This document shows positions 1 through 7,795 of a stretch of DNA of 41,721 nucleotides, one piece after another. The DNA is taken from the NCBI RefSeq assembly GCF_004303025.1, contig NZ_PJQW01000002.1:189416-231136 (forward strand), written 5' to 3'. The notes beneath the pieces were generated by a model. The model ran no database searches. It was not told the origin of the DNA and worked only from the letters and a program-made list of their open reading frames with translations. The position numbers were made by a program, and so were the translations under genes. The stretch's first letter is position 1. Each line of letters starts with the position of its first letter. Origin of the DNA: Flavobacterium sp. J27 (GTDB taxonomy: Bacteria; Bacteroidota; Bacteroidia; Flavobacteriales; Flavobacteriaceae).

Positions 1-1172
1 ATATTGAAAACAATAGTCCTACGACACAAGAAGAATTGGATTTATGGAAAAATGCAGCTCGTTTTAATCCAGATTATTATCCTAAATTCTATAGAGATAT
101 TTGGCCTATTTTAAGAAGACCATACGAACAAACTACTTTTACTATGGTTTTTGACCCCAGTGATGGAGGTGATCCCCACAATAGAGGTACTGGTGGTAAT
201 TTAAGTCAAACTGCACTATCACAACCTCCACAAAATGGAGAAGATCCTAATTTTAGATTGCGTCAATTTGTATTGGGAATTATGAGAAGAAGTTCGCAAA
301 CCAATGAATATGCAGTGGAAGGCAATGCTAAATCGGCAAACAAACCTCGTTTAATGCCTATGCTTTGTGGAAATAATCCGTTAACCAATGTTTCTCCAGA
401 TAAGTTTTTAGCCATGCGCCCAACACAGTTGTTTTTCTTAAAACAATGGGCAGCAGGGAAATTTGTTAATGAATGTCAGGAATGGGAAGAAGGAAACCCT
501 ACATGTTCTAATCCTTGGGCGTTCCCACCTACAACCGGAATCGGTATCGATAGAGGTGTTTTAGGTAATGCCGTTGGAGGTGCTTTTTGTCCGGGTGCAG
601 AAATGACATGGATTATGAAAAATCCAGCTATTTATAGTGAACCGTATCGCATTAAACATGCGACCTATGTTCCAGGAGCATTAAGTATACCCAAACCAAT
701 TGCAGATAAAGATGGAAGTACAGCTCCCAATCTTAAAGCAGGTTTAGAGCCAGGTGATTTAACCAAATATATTGGAGTGCCTTGGCAAGCAGATTTCCAT
801 GAATGTACCGATCAAAATGTGGATGTAACCTTTGAAAACTGGAATAATATCTATCCAGATTCAACGGGAGATCCTGTACAACAGCAAATAGCCTATAATA
901 TTCCTTGGTGGCCAGCACACAGACCTATGGTTGTATTTGAATCATTAAACGGACCACAAGTGTATTGGGCTTCAGGCATTCCAGATAATAATGCGGGTGA
1001 TTTACAAATGGTTCAAGCTTGGAAAGACTTAGGCTTCATCGTATCAAGTGGAGAAGGCAATAACAAACAATTTTATCAAGTAGAACGTAATAATGAGGCT
1101 TTAGGAGAACCAGTGCAACCTGGAAACCGCATTTTAGGTCTTGATGATACCCGTTCAAAATCAAAAAAATAA
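1..1172 (+). CDS. LodA/GoxA-like quinoprotein amino-acid oxidase, 3' part
   Basis: Partial gene: the frame is open through base 3 to the left edge, so the TTG at 36 is only an internal leucine codon. Residues below count from that TTG. The protein resembles the C-terminal half of LodA (L-lysine epsilon-oxidase) and GoxA (glycine oxidase), whose cysteine tryptophylquinone (CTQ) cofactor is built from a Cys and a Trp. The family signatures GGAFCPGAE (residues 181-189) and WWPAHRP (291-297) are present; the Trp at 291 or 292 is the probable CTQ tryptophan. Cys147, 157, 185 and 257 are possible partners. The next genes include a LodB-like flavoprotein, the partner that matures LodA, which strengthens the family call. 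The substrate cannot be told from sequence. Family members are usually cytoplasmic or exported without a classical signal; the N-terminus is missing here, so location is unknown. Confidence 0.85.
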   Translation, partial: IENNSPTTQEELDLWKNAARFNPDYYPKFYRDIWPILRRPYEQTTFTMVFDPSDGGDPHNRGTGGNLSQTALSQPPQNGEDPNFRLRQFVLGIMRRSSQTNEYAVEGNAKSANKPRLMPMLCGNNPLTNVSPDKFLAMRPTQLFFLKQWAAGKFVNECQEWEEGNPTCSNPWAFPPTTGIGIDRGVLGNAVGGAFCPGAEMTWIMKNPAIYSEPYRIKHATYVPGALSIPKPIADKDGSTAPNLKAGLEPGDLTKYIGVPWQADFHECTDQNVDVTFENWNNIYPDSTGDPVQQQIAYNIPWWPAHRPMVVFESLNGPQVYWASGIPDNNAGDLQMVQAWKDLGFIVSSGEGNNKQFYQVERNNEALGEPVQPGNRILGLDDTRSKSKK

Positions 1173-1177
1173 ACAAT

Positions 1178-1621
1178 ATGAGCACAACAAGAAATGGCGT
1201 ACCAGAAGTTCTTACCGGACTATGGACGTATAGAAGTTTTTTAAGTAATCCAGACGTAACAGCTGATTTTGACAGTTTAGAATTCGGTCGCGGCACCATA
1301 AAAATTAATGAAGGTCCCATGCAAACCTTTGATGGATTGATATTTGGTCGGGGTTGGGAATTGAAATTAACCGGTTCCATTGGATACGGTAATCCGTTTA
1401 CGGTTCAATTTCAAGGAAAAGGAGTAGTAGGAGGAGCGGAATGGATTTATAATTATGTGGGTTATTTTGTACCCAATTGGGTTAATGGAGTAGATCAGAG
1501 ACCTGCAATAGTTGGTACGATTGTTAGGGTTATACCACATCCAACAGGAGCTGATGGAAATTCAACTGCACCAGCTGGGGTGGTAGCCCAATGGATAGCT
1601 GTTAAACAAGATGAAGTTTAA
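1178..1621 (+). CDS. Small conserved protein of the lodAB-like operon, function unknown
   Basis: A 147-residue protein starting five bases after the LodA-like stop, so almost certainly cotranscribed and possibly translationally coupled. I do not recognise a named family. It is rich in Gly, Trp and aromatic residues in alternating hydrophobic stretches (GRGWELKLTGSIGYG, then WIYNYVGYFVPNW and a late IVGTIVRVIPH), which suggests an all-beta fold, perhaps a small calycin-like barrel. That fold is a guess. No signal peptide, membrane segment or cysteine is visible. Its place between the oxidase and its maturation flavoprotein suggests an accessory subunit, chaperone or substrate-binding protein for the oxidase. 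Confidence 0.7.
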   Translation: MSTTRNGVPEVLTGLWTYRSFLSNPDVTADFDSLEFGRGTIKINEGPMQTFDGLIFGRGWELKLTGSIGYGNPFTVQFQGKGVVGGAEWIYNYVGYFVPNWVNGVDQRPAIVGTIVRVIPHPTGADGNSTAPAGVVAQWIAVKQDEV

Positions 1622-1627
1622 GTAACG

Positions 1628-2737
1628 ATGAGGTATGATGTAATCATAATAGGAGCAGGAGTGGCAGGTTGTGCTACCGCATTGGCTTTAAAAAAAGTGA
1701 ATAAAGGACTTACAATAGCTATTATGGAACGTAGTACATCATCCGAAAATGTTTTAAAAATAGGGGAAACATTGCCTCCTCAAGCTTCAAAGCAATTGCA
1801 AAATTTAGGCGTTTGGGAGGCATTTTTACAATGCAACTTTTCTTTGTCTTATGGAACTTCTTCTTTTTGGGGTTCTCCAGAGGTGTATACTAATGAATAT
1901 ATTTTTTCTCCTTATGGTTATGGCTGGAATTTAGATAGAAATGCGTTTGATCAATTTATGATTGGTCAAGCTAAAGAAAAAGGAATCGTATTTTATTGGA
2001 ATGCTAGTTGCAGTAATTCGTTACGTCAAAACAATCATTGGACTTTACAATGTGAACACTATCGCGATAAATTGACTTTAAATGCGTCTTTTGTGGTTGA
2101 TGCAAGTGGCAAAAAAGCCGCTTTTTCTATACTACAAGGCTCGCAAAAAATAAAAGAAGATAAACAAGTAGGAGTATACCGTTTTTATGATATGAAACCA
2201 GCTAATAGCTCAAAAATAAAACAAGGTATTGTTGTGGAGACAGATATTAATGGTTGGTGGTATAGTGCTACCTTACCGAATCAGAAATTAGTTTTGGGTT
2301 ATATGACTGATTCTGATCTTGCTATTGATTTAAAAATGAAGTCAGAAATTAACTTTGAGGCCCAATTAATGCAATGCAATAGTACAGCAAATAGAGTAGC
2401 AAATTTATCTCCAAAAATGGCACCTTTTTTAGTAGCCGCGCAAACTCAATACTTGGATTCATCTGTAGGAGAAGGGTGGTTAGCTGTAGGTGATGCGGCT
2501 TCTAGTTATGATCCCATTTCTTCTTTAGGTATCTATAAGGCTTTGGTAATGAGCCAATGGGCTAGTTTTGCTATCGTCGATTATTTAAATAATGAAGCTA
2601 TTGGATTGAAAAAATACAATACATTAGTAAAGCATGATTTTCAAATGTACAGAGAGAAAAGAAAAACCTTCTATTTACAAGAAAAACGTTTTTCTGATGC
2701 TGTTTTTTGGAAAAGAAGACATGAAAATAAATTATAA
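1628..2737 (+). CDS. LodB-like FAD-dependent oxidoreductase (CTQ maturation)
   Basis: A 369-residue flavoprotein of the tryptophan-halogenase/monooxygenase-like family. The N-terminus carries the Rossmann dinucleotide motif GAGVAG (residues 10-15), and the second FAD motif is GDAASSYDPISSLG with Asp at about residue 289. LodB proteins of this type are needed to form the CTQ cofactor of LodA-like oxidases, probably by oxygenating the tryptophan. The gene begins six bases after the previous stop and sits two genes downstream of the LodA-like gene, as expected for a partner. True halogenases have a longer C-terminal part and a WxWxIP motif, which I do not see. The family is confident; the CTQ role rests on context. 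Confidence 0.85.
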   Translation: MRYDVIIIGAGVAGCATALALKKVNKGLTIAIMERSTSSENVLKIGETLPPQASKQLQNLGVWEAFLQCNFSLSYGTSSFWGSPEVYTNEYIFSPYGYGWNLDRNAFDQFMIGQAKEKGIVFYWNASCSNSLRQNNHWTLQCEHYRDKLTLNASFVVDASGKKAAFSILQGSQKIKEDKQVGVYRFYDMKPANSSKIKQGIVVETDINGWWYSATLPNQKLVLGYMTDSDLAIDLKMKSEINFEAQLMQCNSTANRVANLSPKMAPFLVAAQTQYLDSSVGEGWLAVGDAASSYDPISSLGIYKALVMSQWASFAIVDYLNNEAIGLKKYNTLVKHDFQMYREKRKTFYLQEKRFSDAVFWKRRHENKL

Positions 2738-2754
2738 ACTAAAAACTAACTAAC

Positions 2755-4332
2755 ATGAAACAAAAAAAACATTTATTTAAGATTTCAATCTTATTTGTTA
2801 CGGTTTTTTTTATCTCTTGCGATAAAAAAACTGATAGATATGATAAAATTGAACAACCATTTGAATTAACAGCTACTATTCCAGTTGATGTAAACCCAGA
2901 ATTACAGGAAAAATTAAAGAAACAAGGAGATATTTATCAATTGAATGAAGCATTTAATGAGTATAGTTGGAAAGCTATTGTAGCCATTTTTTGGCCACGA
3001 GATAAAGAAGGAAATCCAAAACCAAATTTTACTGATGAAGGGAAAGCAACCTGGTTAGGTTGGAAAGAAGCATCACAAGTATACAGAAAGGATGGAGGTA
3101 CACCTGCACCTTGGGAAAGTCCTAGGGTAAAAGCGGGCTACAATCTAACGGCTAATATGTTAGAAGAAAGTACAGTAAGAGTCTTTTTATCTTCTGAAAC
3201 ACCAACTCATAAAATTAAATCTAAAAATGTAGCAGATGAGACAGATCAGGCTTTTGCGGGAGAATTATTTGATCAAAATGGGAATGTAGTATATTATGAA
3301 GTTTTGATGAATAAAGAAGAGTTTGATTATGTTGTTGCAAATAAATTATACAACATTAACGGTCAAATTGCATTTTCTCAAAATGGAACGATAGCAAATT
3401 TTCCTGCGGGGGATTATGCAACGACCACTTTAGGAGCTGTAGAGATTAAATTTGCTTGGAAAATTTTAACTGATACAGATCATAAAGAGCGTTATTATAA
3501 AAATTTTGGGTATGTTTTTGATACTTCAGGAAATTTAGTAAAGAAAGAGTTAGGAATGATAGGATTTCATATTAGTCAAAAAACACCTACAGGAAAACAA
3601 TGGGTTTGGTCTACGTTTGAGCATATTGATAATTTAGATCAAAATGTGATGGAAAAAGAAGGAAAAAGAACTGTAATTCATCCTTCTTTAACCAATCCAG
3701 AATGTGAAATATGCCCAGTAAATGTTGATGTTACCAATGGTGGAACGACTTATAAACACAATACAGGTAAACACGGTGATTATTGGACTATTTCTGGAGA
3801 TTCTACTGATAAATATTTTGCCAATAGTGATATTATGAAAACACAGGCAAAAAGAATGGTTGATATTCCTGTACGTGTACAACAGATTAATCAAAAAATT
3901 CAAAAGTATTTTAAATCCATAAATAGTGTGTTCCAATATTATCAATTAATTGATACACAATACCCTTTAAATCAAAATATACCACCTAATTCACATACAG
4001 AAGAAGGCTATAGATTACCAGGATCTGTTACCAATAAATCGGGAGGAGAACCTAATATTGCACTACTGACAAATATTACGATGGAAACCTTTTTTCAAGG
4101 AGGAAATCAGTCTGCTTCAAATTTAATGGAAGCCAATCCATCTAGTGATATTACTATTTTCGGGACAGAAAGTTGTGTTGGATGTCACTCTAGCGCAGGA
4201 ATTTATGATGGAATTAGTAATGGTCAATTTACAACAGGAGATCAGTTGTCGGGAGATTTTAGTTGGTTACTATCACAAAGAGCAGAATGGGATGAAAAAG
4301 TACCAAGACCCATAACACCTGCTAAAAAGTAA
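2755..4332 (+). CDS. Lipoprotein with a single C-terminal heme c motif
   Basis: A 525-residue protein. A short signal ends in FFISC with Cys22 as the likely lipidated residue, so it should be anchored in a membrane on the periplasmic side. Near the C-terminus is one CXXCH heme-binding motif, CVGCH, at residues 474-478. The N-terminal third contains a WKAIVAIFWP stretch like the SWxxFVALNWP segment I associate with large single-heme cytochrome proteins. It starts 17 bases after the LodB-like gene and ends the operon before a hairpin at 4392-4427. An electron-transfer role with the upstream oxidase is inferred from position. No Met or His follows the heme motif, so the sixth heme ligand must come from upstream residues or be absent. 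Confidence 0.75.
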   Translation: MKQKKHLFKISILFVTVFFISCDKKTDRYDKIEQPFELTATIPVDVNPELQEKLKKQGDIYQLNEAFNEYSWKAIVAIFWPRDKEGNPKPNFTDEGKATWLGWKEASQVYRKDGGTPAPWESPRVKAGYNLTANMLEESTVRVFLSSETPTHKIKSKNVADETDQAFAGELFDQNGNVVYYEVLMNKEEFDYVVANKLYNINGQIAFSQNGTIANFPAGDYATTTLGAVEIKFAWKILTDTDHKERYYKNFGYVFDTSGNLVKKELGMIGFHISQKTPTGKQWVWSTFEHIDNLDQNVMEKEGKRTVIHPSLTNPECEICPVNVDVTNGGTTYKHNTGKHGDYWTISGDSTDKYFANSDIMKTQAKRMVDIPVRVQQINQKIQKYFKSINSVFQYYQLIDTQYPLNQNIPPNSHTEEGYRLPGSVTNKSGGEPNIALLTNITMETFFQGGNQSASNLMEANPSSDITIFGTESCVGCHSSAGIYDGISNGQFTTGDQLSGDFSWLLSQRAEWDEKVPRPITPAKK

Positions 4333-4391
4333 GAAAATTTAGTTATTGTCTGTTTATACTAACTTAATTAGTTAGCTATGTTTTCTCAAAA

Positions 4392-4427
4392 AAGGGTACT
4401 TTACATTTAAACTGCTAAAGTACCCTT
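4392..4427. terminator. Strong hairpin between convergent genes
   Basis: A perfect 12-bp stem (AAGGGTACTTTA at 4392-4403 with its complement at 4416-4427) and a 12-base loop lie between the stop of the heme lipoprotein gene (+) and the stop of the small gene on the minus strand. A/T-rich sequence on both sides could serve either strand, but there is no long U-run. Probably a bidirectional terminator. Confidence 0.65.
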
Positions 4428-4454
4428 GAGAAATATAGAAATAAGGAATTTTTA

Positions 4455-4754
4455 TTACGAATGTTGGTCTTTAATAGATAGTTTTTGCAAAATTTTTATC
4501 ACTTCAATAGAAGAATCAGATGAAGCACCATTTACAAAAACACCTTTTCGACCCGATTTAGATTGAATACCGTACACCCACGATTCATCATCTGGATTGG
4601 TATTTCCTTCATATCTATAAATATGATGAATTTCAAAATGGTCAGGGTTTTGTTCTATTTCATGCTCGTTAATATTAAAATCATATTCATACCCCTTTTC
4701 TTTTAATAAATTTAGTGCTTCTGCAACTGAAGCATAATGATATCTTTCTGACAT
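4455..4754 (-). CDS. Small conserved Bacteroidota protein, unknown function
   Basis: A 99-residue soluble protein with an acidic, aromatic sequence ([19 protein letters not shown] at the start, [10 protein letters not shown] in the middle, then KGVFVNGAS). It resembles a small conserved family in this phylum that is often labelled 'phosphoribosylpyrophosphate synthetase' in databases; nothing here supports that activity and the protein is far too short for it. It stands alone, convergent with the heme lipoprotein gene and divergent from the RNase P RNA gene. No promoter box is obvious upstream. Confidence 0.7.
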   Translation of the reverse strand: MSERYHYASVAEALNLLKEKGYEYDFNINEHEIEQNPDHFEIHHIYRYEGNTNPDDESWVYGIQSKSGRKGVFVNGASSDSSIEVIKILQKLSIKDQHS

Positions 4755-4868
4755 AATAGTTTGATTTATACTGTTTGTATCATAAAGTTACCAATTTTAC
4801 ACTCATATATCTATAAAGTAATGTTAAAGTAAGTTTTAATTTATAATTTTAAAATATAAAAAATGTTG

Positions 4869-4876
4869 TAAGTTTG
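4869..4876 (+). promoter_or_regulatory. -7 promoter box of the RNase P RNA gene
   Basis: TAAGTTTG matches the Bacteroidota -7 consensus TAnnTTTG. It ends five bases before the inferred 5' end of the RNase P RNA at 4881, the spacing expected for a transcription start. Confidence 0.6.
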
Positions 4877-4880
4877 CACC

Positions 4881-5189
4881 GCAGACCGCCTTATCGTTCC
4901 TGTAATCAGGAGAGGAAAGTCCGGACACCACAGAGTAGCATAATGGGTAACGCCCATCCATCGAAAGGTGAGGACAAGTGCAACAGAAAGTATGTACAGG
5001 TAATGCTGTAGTGAAACCAGGTAAACTCTATGCGGTGAAATGCCAAGTATATCAACAACTCTAGCTTCGGTTAGATAAGAGCTACTCGTTCGATGTTGAA
5101 GGGTAGGCAGCTTGATTCCTTTAGTAATATTGGAACTAGATAAATGATAAGGCTCCTTTTTGGAGACAGAATCCGGCTTATAGGTCTGC
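4881..5189 (+). ncRNA. rnpB: RNase P RNA
   Basis: This is the catalytic RNA of RNase P, which trims tRNA 5' leaders. The universal core GAGGAAAGTCCGGAC is at 4912-4926 and the matching 3' core ACAGAATCCGGCTTA at 5166-5180. The ends are set by helix P1: GCAGACC at 4881-4887 pairs with GGTCTGC at 5183-5189, giving about 309 nucleotides, within the normal size range. A T-run follows at once (5190-5195), so P1 plus the T-run may end transcription. Confidence 0.95.
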
Positions 5190-5195
5190 TTTTTT
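5190..5195 (+). terminator. T-run ending the RNase P RNA
   Basis: TTTTTT directly follows the 3' strand of helix P1, a normal way for this RNA to end. The remaining bases up to 5343 are A/T-rich and hold nothing I can name. Confidence 0.5.
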
Positions 5196-5343
5196 CTTAA
5201 ATTGTAGCTTTCTTTTTAAAAAATGTTATTTATACGTTAAATAATTAATTTATCATTTTTTAAGGTCTTTTTTTAATTAAATTTATAAAACCAATGTTAT
5301 AAAGTAAATTATTGGAACTAAAAAGACTATAAAAAATAGACCT

Positions 5344-5538
5344 ATGAAAACTGAAAATTTAAAAATTGAATTAATGAAACGTATTTTAGCCATCGATGAT
5401 TTAGAAACTATCGAAAGCATCGCTACATTTGTTGATGAAAAATTAGAAAATACGGGAGATAAATTCTATTTTGAAGATGAAGATGAAACACAAAAAGGAA
5501 TAGAAACTATTCTAAAGATGGTTGAAGAATTTAAATAA
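5344..5538 (+). CDS. Small acidic helical protein, unknown
   Basis: A 64-residue protein, acidic and apparently all-helical (LKIELMKRILAIDD, then a run of acidic residues and IETILKMVEEF). The N-terminal pattern resembles small antitoxin-like proteins of Bacteroidota in which a helix of the form LKxELIxxIL is followed by DxxxLxxI, but no toxin gene adjoins it. It ends exactly where rsmD ends on the other strand, with no bases between the two stops. It could be an orphan antitoxin or another small regulator. The even amphipathic pattern supports it being coding. Confidence 0.5.
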   Translation: MKTENLKIELMKRILAIDDLETIESIATFVDEKLENTGDKFYFEDEDETQKGIETILKMVEEFK

Positions 5539-6123
5539 TTAGAAATTTTCTTCCACATCTTCTTCATCGTATTCTTCTTCGTCAAAATCAAATTCAAAAA
5601 AAGAAAATACAGTACCACCATAACTTTTTGAAAAAGAAAAGTTTATTAGATGGTCTAGTTTAGTATGTTTAGAGTGTTCTATAATAAGCATACCTTCTTC
5701 GTCTAGAATTTTATTTTCGAAAATCTGTAAGGCAATTTTTTCAAATTCTTCTTGAGATAAGTCATAAGGAGGGTCGGCAAAAATAATATCAAATGAGGTA
5801 TTACATCTTTCCAAATATTTAAAAGTATCCGATTTAATTGTTGCAATATCTAAATCTAATTCTTGAGATGTTTTTTTTATAAAAGTAATACATCCCATAT
5901 CAGCATCAATGGCAACAATAGAATTACTACCTCTTGAAGCAAATTCATATGCAATATTTCCAGTTCCAGCAAACAATTCTAAAACTTTTAATCCATTGAA
6001 ATTGAAGTAGTTGTTAAGGATGTTAAATAAAGCTTCTTTTGCCATATCTGTGGTAGGACGCACGGGCAATTTTTTTGGAGCTTGAATTCTTTTTCCTTTA
6101 TGTTTTCCAGAAATTATTCTCAT
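5539..6123 (-). CDS. rsmD: 16S rRNA (guanine(966)-N2)-methyltransferase RsmD
   Basis: A 194-residue SAM-dependent methyltransferase that methylates G966 of 16S rRNA in the 30S subunit. The N-terminus has the typical RIISGKHKGKRI and RPTTDMAKEALFN segments, motif I is LELFAGTGN (residues 49-57), and the N6/N2-adenine-type motif IV is DPPY at 117-120. The C-terminus adds an acidic tail of about 15 residues. It overlaps the upstream DUF3822-type gene by four bases (ATGA), so the two are likely translated as a coupled pair. Confidence 0.92.
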   Translation of the reverse strand: MRIISGKHKGKRIQAPKKLPVRPTTDMAKEALFNILNNYFNFNGLKVLELFAGTGNIAYEFASRGSNSIVAIDADMGCITFIKKTSQELDLDIATIKSDTFKYLERCNTSFDIIFADPPYDLSQEEFEKIALQIFENKILDEEGMLIIEHSKHTKLDHLINFSFSKSYGGTVFSFFEFDFDEEEYDEEDVEENF

Positions 6124-6932
6124 GAATGAAAAAGTATAAAGTTATTTCTAATTTCTTCTTCGGATTGATCTAATATGGACACCCAATTAGTTGTATTTAA
6201 TAATTGACAATTTCTAATAAATTTATATACCATTTTATAATAATCATCAGTTTTAGTAATATTTCCAAACAAATGTAAGGTTATCGTTTCTGGACTAAGT
6301 TGTAATTGTTCGTAAGTAAAAAGTATATAATAAATAAAATCTTCAGGAGTGGTATATTCAAAAGAATTAAAAAGCAGTAATTGTTGATTTTTAACTACAA
6401 CAATTTCAAAATGCCCTTTTTGAATATGTACAAAAACTTCCTTTTCATTATTACCTATTGAAATATCAAGCACTTTTTTAACTAAAATCGAATTTACGTT
6501 TTTATAATCAAAAGAAGTATATTGATCTAATAAGAAATTGTTAATATTTACATATGGTACATGTATATTATTAATATTATAATTCTCTATTTTATCAAAC
6601 ATAAAGAAGTCATTATCAAATACTTTTACATTATACTGAAGATAACTTCCTAAGAAGTTAGCATCAAAAAGAACATCTGGCACAAAGGTATTTAAGGTAT
6701 TATCATGTAATACTACAATTTCATCATAAGCATTAGTTAAAATGGTATAATCAACAAACACTTTCCATAATTGTTCTTCAATAACATTGCTATTAATGTA
6801 GCTTACATTATTATAGGCAATTACCTTTTTTGTAATTAAATCGAAGACACAAAAAGAAAGTCCACTCAGAGAAACCTGAATGGACAACTTTTTATAATTT
6901 TTTGTTGTAATATCGTTACTCGTTATTACCAT
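6120..6932 (-). CDS. DUF3822-type protein
   Basis: A 270-residue protein that matches, by my reading, the DUF3822 family found immediately upstream of rsmD in Flavobacteriia. The N-terminus has LSIQVSLSGLSFCVFDL and the rest alternates beta strands and helices in a way reminiscent of the actin/hexokinase-like ATPase fold; that fold is an inference. No signal peptide or membrane segment is seen. It overlaps rsmD by four bases and the upstream membrane-protein gene by 17 bases, a tight three-gene operon. Function unknown. Confidence 0.75.
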   Translation of the reverse strand: MVITSNDITTKNYKKLSIQVSLSGLSFCVFDLITKKVIAYNNVSYINSNVIEEQLWKVFVDYTILTNAYDEIVVLHDNTLNTFVPDVLFDANFLGSYLQYNVKVFDNDFFMFDKIENYNINNIHVPYVNINNFLLDQYTSFDYKNVNSILVKKVLDISIGNNEKEVFVHIQKGHFEIVVVKNQQLLLFNSFEYTTPEDFIYYILFTYEQLQLSPETITLHLFGNITKTDDYYKMVYKFIRNCQLLNTTNWVSILDQSEEEIRNNFILFHS

Positions 6933-7677
6933 ATCTTTTTGGCCAATTTCCTGTTAGTGTAACGTCCACTAAAGAACCTAGGATTACTTTGTCACCATTA
7001 ATTTCGTTAATATCTTCTACTTTGTTTTCTTGAGCTAATAATTCTTGATCAAGATCAGCTAAAAGAGCGTTTTTGTCTATAGTAGCTTCTAAAACTGGTA
7101 ATTTTGTTTCATTTCTGTAAACAAAACCAGTTTTCATCTCTACAGGAACTTCAAAATCTTTAAATTTTACTGAACTTAAATTTTTATATCTCTCATTACC
7201 TTTAAAAAGAGAATCTTTAACAGTTACTGTACCTATTTTATTAATGATTACTGTATCTTTAAAGAAACCACCTGAACCAGTTTGATCCACTATAATGTTA
7301 AAAGCTTTATTTTTTTTACGGTCTATGATGGTAGTATCTTTTCTGGTAATAATATCAAAAGTACCATTATCTATAAAAGAAACTAATTTATCGAATGAAT
7401 CTGCATATTCTCCATTCACTTTTTTGTAACCTAATTGCGCTTTCTTAAGATCAATTAATGTTTGTACAGCTACTCTGTAACGCTCATTTTTAGCTTCATC
7501 GAAACGAATTGGTTTCATTACTGAATTATAAATAAGATATGCTAGAAAAAAACTTGCAGCCCAAAGAAGTATTGAAACAACTGGTCTGGCACCACTTGGT
7601 AAAAATTTATCTATCAATTTAACCAAGGCAAAAGCGACAAGGCAAGTGCCAATAATTACGGAAAGGATTAGTAACAT
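6916..7677 (-). CDS. Conserved membrane protein, first gene of the rsmD operon
   Basis: A 253-residue protein with two N-terminal membrane segments (about residues 1-22 and 33-53), followed by a soluble domain of about 200 residues. That domain starts with a charged helix (RYRVAVQTLIDLKKAQLGYK) followed by a NGEYADSFDKLVSF segment, an arrangement that recalls pilin-like or membrane-tethered assembly proteins. I do not recognise a named family. It heads the operon with the DUF3822-type gene and rsmD, with a -7 box at 7708-7715 upstream. Confidence 0.7.
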   Translation of the reverse strand: MLLILSVIIGTCLVAFALVKLIDKFLPSGARPVVSILLWAASFFLAYLIYNSVMKPIRFDEAKNERYRVAVQTLIDLKKAQLGYKKVNGEYADSFDKLVSFIDNGTFDIITRKDTTIIDRKKNKAFNIIVDQTGSGGFFKDTVIINKIGTVTVKDSLFKGNERYKNLSSVKFKDFEVPVEMKTGFVYRNETKLPVLEATIDKNALLADLDQELLAQENKVEDINEINGDKVILGSLVDVTLTGNWPKRYGNNE

Positions 7678-7707
7678 TTATATTTAATTTTTTAGTTATA
7701 TGGTACG

Positions 7708-7715
7708 CAAATCTA
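7708..7715 (-). promoter_or_regulatory. -7 box of the rsmD operon
   Basis: Read on the minus strand this is TAGATTTG, a match to TAnnTTTG. The start site would be near 7703, leaving a leader of about 26 bases. Confidence 0.5.
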
Positions 7716-7760
7716 CAATTTTTTTTTCTTCTCGAAAGAATTTCTTAAAAAAATCATCAG

Positions 7761-7768
7761 TATATTTG
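7761..7768 (+). promoter_or_regulatory. -7 box of the RecD-like helicase gene
   Basis: TATATTTG, a perfect TAnnTTTG box. Transcription would start near 7773, just before a 14-bp perfect palindrome at 7776-7789 and 23 bases before the start codon. Confidence 0.55.
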
Positions 7769-7775
7769 AAAAATT

Positions 7776-7789
7776 ATATAGGCCTATAT
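7776..7789. repeat. 14-bp perfect palindrome at the helicase transcript start
   Basis: ATATAGGCCTATAT lies between the predicted transcription start and the ATG of the helicase gene. It could be an operator, or may be chance in AT-rich DNA. Confidence 0.4.
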
Positions 7790-7795
7790 TAAGAA

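Noticed and set aside
36..1172. TTG at 36 as the start of the LodA-like gene
   Set aside because: The same frame is open to the left edge and the family is much longer; the gene is truncated by the window.
4455..4754. Phosphoribosylpyrophosphate synthetase
   Set aside because: That database label exists for similar small proteins, but 99 residues without the PRPP-binding motif cannot be that enzyme.
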